The notes under the pieces are model-generated. The model was not told the origin of the DNA and made no database searches. It saw only the letters and a program-made list of their open reading frames with translations. From the NCBI GenBank assembly GCA_002083365.1, contig LVWS01000025.1:20649-84648 (forward strand): DNA of 64,000 nucleotides, given 5' to 3'. Of the stretch, positions 62,344 through 64,000 are shown in pieces. The stretch is from Nitrospira sp. SG-bin1 (GTDB lineage: Bacteria; Nitrospirota; Nitrospiria; Nitrospirales; Nitrospiraceae). Position numbers and translations under genes: made by a program. The first letter of the stretch is position 1. Each line of letters starts with the position of its first letter.

Positions 62344-63261
62344 CTAGGGAGTTGGCTTTTTCTTAGGGGTGGAACTCTTAAGGCGCTGCAGTTCGGCCTC
62401 TTGCTCGTCCACTTTCTTCCGGAGTGCCTTCATCTCTTCTTTAAAGGCCTGCAAGTCTGCGTCCTGCTTCTCTGCGGACGGAGCTGGAGTTGTGGGAGGT
62501 GGTGGAACAGGCGCTGCGACCGTCGGGGCCGGTTGGGTCATGGAAGCGGGAGCGGAAAGGACTCTCGCCAGCAGTTGATAATCGATGGCGAGCGACCGAT
62601 CCTCAGACTTTCCCATCCAACTTGATCGATCGTATGCCTCTGGACGCACGGCCGCTTCCGGTAGGAACGTGACTTCACGGTCACGGAGGCCATCCGTATC
62701 GGGAAGCGGGCGCGGCTCTTTTTGGCTGGCATTGGATTTTTTCCCAGCGCGATATCGATACTGAGTCAATGTGAAGTGCAATGACAGGCCGTCGGCAAAT
62801 AAATAGCCTGACGTCGTTTCTCTGTTTTGATTGACCTTTGGCGATTGTGAAATCTCCGGCGTGGAATAGAGGTGGAATCCGACGCGCTGATTGGGAGTCG
62901 CTTGGGCGAGAGCGGTGGTGATGTGCGGAGTTAAAAACGCGATCTCATCCTCCGAGAAGGTACGAATATCGTTCAGGTTCGTTGATTTTAAAGCCTTGCC
63001 CAGTAGCAATAAGAGGCCGGCTTTTTCTTTCGTGTGGATCCCCCGCAAGATATCCGCGACGGTGGTCTCGGACAATTTGATGGGATGGGAGGCCTGGAAG
63101 GAAGTGCCCGAGACCGGTTCAAGGAACACCGTGCCTAGAGGCGCCTCGTGTATGGGTATGGAAGGGTGAGTGCCGGCGCAACCGGTGGCCATGAGGCCAA
63201 GATAGCCCAGAAAAAGAACGCTCAGAACGAACATGTAGAGATCGCGTTGAGTGAAGTTCAT
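62344..63261 (-). CDS. lipoprotein with C-terminal coiled coil
   Basis: A 305-residue protein. The start at 63261 gives a long hydrophobic signal and a lipobox (LGLMATGC, Cys near residue 28). The mature part starts with THPSIPIHEAPLGTVFLEPVSG, then a domain with TTVADILRGIHTKEKAGLLL and EDEIAFLTPHITTALAQATP. A Pro/Ala linker (about 225-255) leads to a short coiled coil (FKEEMKALRKKVDEQEAELQ) ending in a Lys/Pro tail. No family is recognised. A promoter is visible at 63299-63327. Confidence 0.72.
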   Translation of the reverse strand: MNFTQRDLYMFVLSVLFLGYLGLMATGCAGTHPSIPIHEAPLGTVFLEPVSGTSFQASHPIKLSETTVADILRGIHTKEKAGLLLLLGKALKSTNLNDIRTFSEDEIAFLTPHITTALAQATPNQRVGFHLYSTPEISQSPKVNQNRETTSGYLFADGLSLHFTLTQYRYRAGKKSNASQKEPRPLPDTDGLRDREVTFLPEAAVRPEAYDRSSWMGKSEDRSLAIDYQLLARVLSAPASMTQPAPTVAAPVPPPPTTPAPSAEKQDADLQAFKEEMKALRKKVDEQEAELQRLKSSTPKKKPTP

Positions 63262-63298
63262 GGTGCGGCGGTGCATAGGTATAGTTCAAACGAGGCGT

Positions 63299-63327
63299 AG
63301 TGTAACAGGAACATCCGGTAAAAACAA
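63299..63327 (-). promoter_or_regulatory. promoter of the coiled-coil lipoprotein gene
   Basis: On the minus strand TTGTTT (63322-63327) and TACACT (63299-63304) are 17 bases apart, about 38 bases before the ATG at 63261. Confidence 0.45.
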
Positions 63328-63652
63328 AACGGTCGTCATCTATCAATTATCACTTATCACTTAATTGACATCGTGCTCTGCGGCATAGCGTGGACTTCGC
63401 TCATTGGAGGTGAGCGCGAGAAAGTCTCCGAGCCAGAAATAATCTCCCTCGATGTCTTTGTGCAAAGTATCTCCTGCCTCAGGAAAAATTCGGATGGGTC
63501 TCCTCATGCGGTGCGAGATGTCTATGGAGTTATGGTGTCCGTTCAGTCAGATGGTGACTGTTTACGGAACGGGATAACGGGAAGACTCGGCTGAAAACGG
63601 CTTCCTGTTTCGCTTTGCTGGTGAGTCGCTGCACTGATGGCCACCCGCACGC
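63328..63652. other. gene-free stretch near the window end
   Basis: These 325 bases begin AT-rich with a short direct repeat (ATCACTT twice, near 63349-63362) and contain short frames on both strands without ribosome sites or recognisable motifs. No structured RNA was recognised. Confidence 0.45.
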
Positions 63653-63681
63653 TTGACGCAGTGAGGAGTCTTGTATACAAT
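63653..63681 (+). promoter_or_regulatory. sigma-70-type promoter at window end
   Basis: TTGACG (63653-63658) and TACAAT (63676-63681) are 17 bases apart. The spacer contains GTGAGGAGTCTTGTA, identical to the one in the promoter at 55696-55724. It points to a transcript leaving the window on the plus strand. Confidence 0.52.
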
Positions 63682-63719
63682 CCCGTCGCCTCGCGAGAGG
63701 AACCAAGGGAACCAGTTGA

Positions 63720-63872
63720 ATGGCCATTAGGCGCAAGCTGAGCAGTACATCAATCGGTTATGCCCTTCCTATACATCGCAGATTACATACACGTATCCGC
63801 TCTAGACTTCCTCTAGTCAGTATCAGAAAGTGTCCATTGGCTCCTGACGTTCTTGAGAAAGGAGGGAGATGA
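63720..63872 (+). CDS. doubtful small basic ORF
   Basis: A 50-codon frame (starting MAIRRKLSSTSIGYALP, rich in Arg) begins 39 bases after the promoter at 63653-63681 and ends with a TGA that overlaps the next ATG as ATGA. No good ribosome site and no family. It may be a leader peptide or chance. Confidence 0.22.
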   Translation: MAIRRKLSSTSIGYALPIHRRLHTRIRSRLPLVSIRKCPLAPDVLEKGGR

Positions 63873-64000
63873 GTCTGTTCATGAGGCAGGTAGTTCGGCG
63901 CCACGCCTGCGGTGATGGAGTGAAAAAGCAGTTTATTCTAAAGGCGATATTCGGCGGCCGATCGTACCGGAATAGGGTCGAGACAGGGTCCATCCACGGG
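63869..64000 (+). CDS. possible gene start, cut by the window edge
   Basis: A frame open to the last base starts at an ATG preceded by a strong ribosome site (AAAGGAGGGAG). Only 44 codons are visible (MSLFMRQVVRRHACGDG at the start), basic and without a recognisable motif. The next in-frame ATG (63881) is an alternative start. Whether it is a gene depends on the sequence beyond the window. Confidence 0.35.
   Translation, partial: MSLFMRQVVRRHACGDGVKKQFILKAIFGGRSYRNRVETGSIHG

Overview
This 64 kb window is bacterial chromosome of moderately high G+C content, and it looks like the genus Nitrospira (Nitrospirota, nitrite-oxidising bacteria). The main reasons are a chlorite dismutase with an exported leader and all key haem-pocket residues (36254..37048), close to the form known from Nitrospira defluvii; a NarK-type nitrate/nitrite transporter (31383..32585); and the mix of a pilMNOPQ operon, RpoH beside groESL, ScpAB and many small exported proteins of unknown function. 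The genus is an inference from protein content only. No rRNA, tRNA, insertion sequence, phage or CRISPR array was seen. Most of the window is core genome.

Layout. 1-5775: the end of rapZ, then a strong promoter, a MerR-like DNA-binding protein and pilM-N-O-P-Q, closed by a terminator. 5954-8948: aroB and glutamine-dependent nadE. 9132-11100: nitrogen control, with a possible small ORF coupled to glnB (PII) and then glnA. 11143-18684: an exported protein, a CBS-domain protein, a decayed GMC oxidoreductase, the ABC-F protein Uup and two convergent HDOD signalling proteins. 18903-20952: a minus-strand operon of one BamE-like and three related lipoproteins. 21369-23369: DUF72 and small proteins. 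23749-27817: two divergent genes that together look like a split GlnE; the adenylyltransferase half carries GlnD-like ACT domains. 27915-31181: rpoH-groS-groL on the minus strand. 31383-43504: narK-like transporter, ribBA-ribH-nusB, then a long purine series purB-cld-purC-(small membrane protein)-purS-purQ-(exported protein)-purL-purF. 43524-49654: PilZ, a thioredoxin-like protein and a chain of overlapping genes (MBL-fold, TPR, unknown, methyltransferase). 49701-55078: an exported peptidase, recG and ppx. 55109-64000: accessory and small genes (nucleotidyltransferase pair, PqqD-like methyltransferase, cupredoxin, basic/acidic protein, pentapeptide-like protein), scpA-scpB, a lipoprotein, and a mostly empty end.

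The strongest theme is nitrogen assimilation. PII keeps Tyr51, glutamine synthetase keeps the adenylylation site (Tyr397), and the modifying enzyme appears to be split in two, with ACT glutamine-sensor-like domains fused to one half. Other candidates for new biology are the lipoprotein set, the four-gene overlapping operon at 44953-47873, the PqqD-like methyltransferase, and several genes whose -10 box lies only 7-10 bases before the start codon, as in leaderless mRNAs. Three genes are broken (12515-13708, 46807-47873, 55109-55682), and in each at least one break falls at or near a homopolymer run, so sequencing error must be considered beside real decay.
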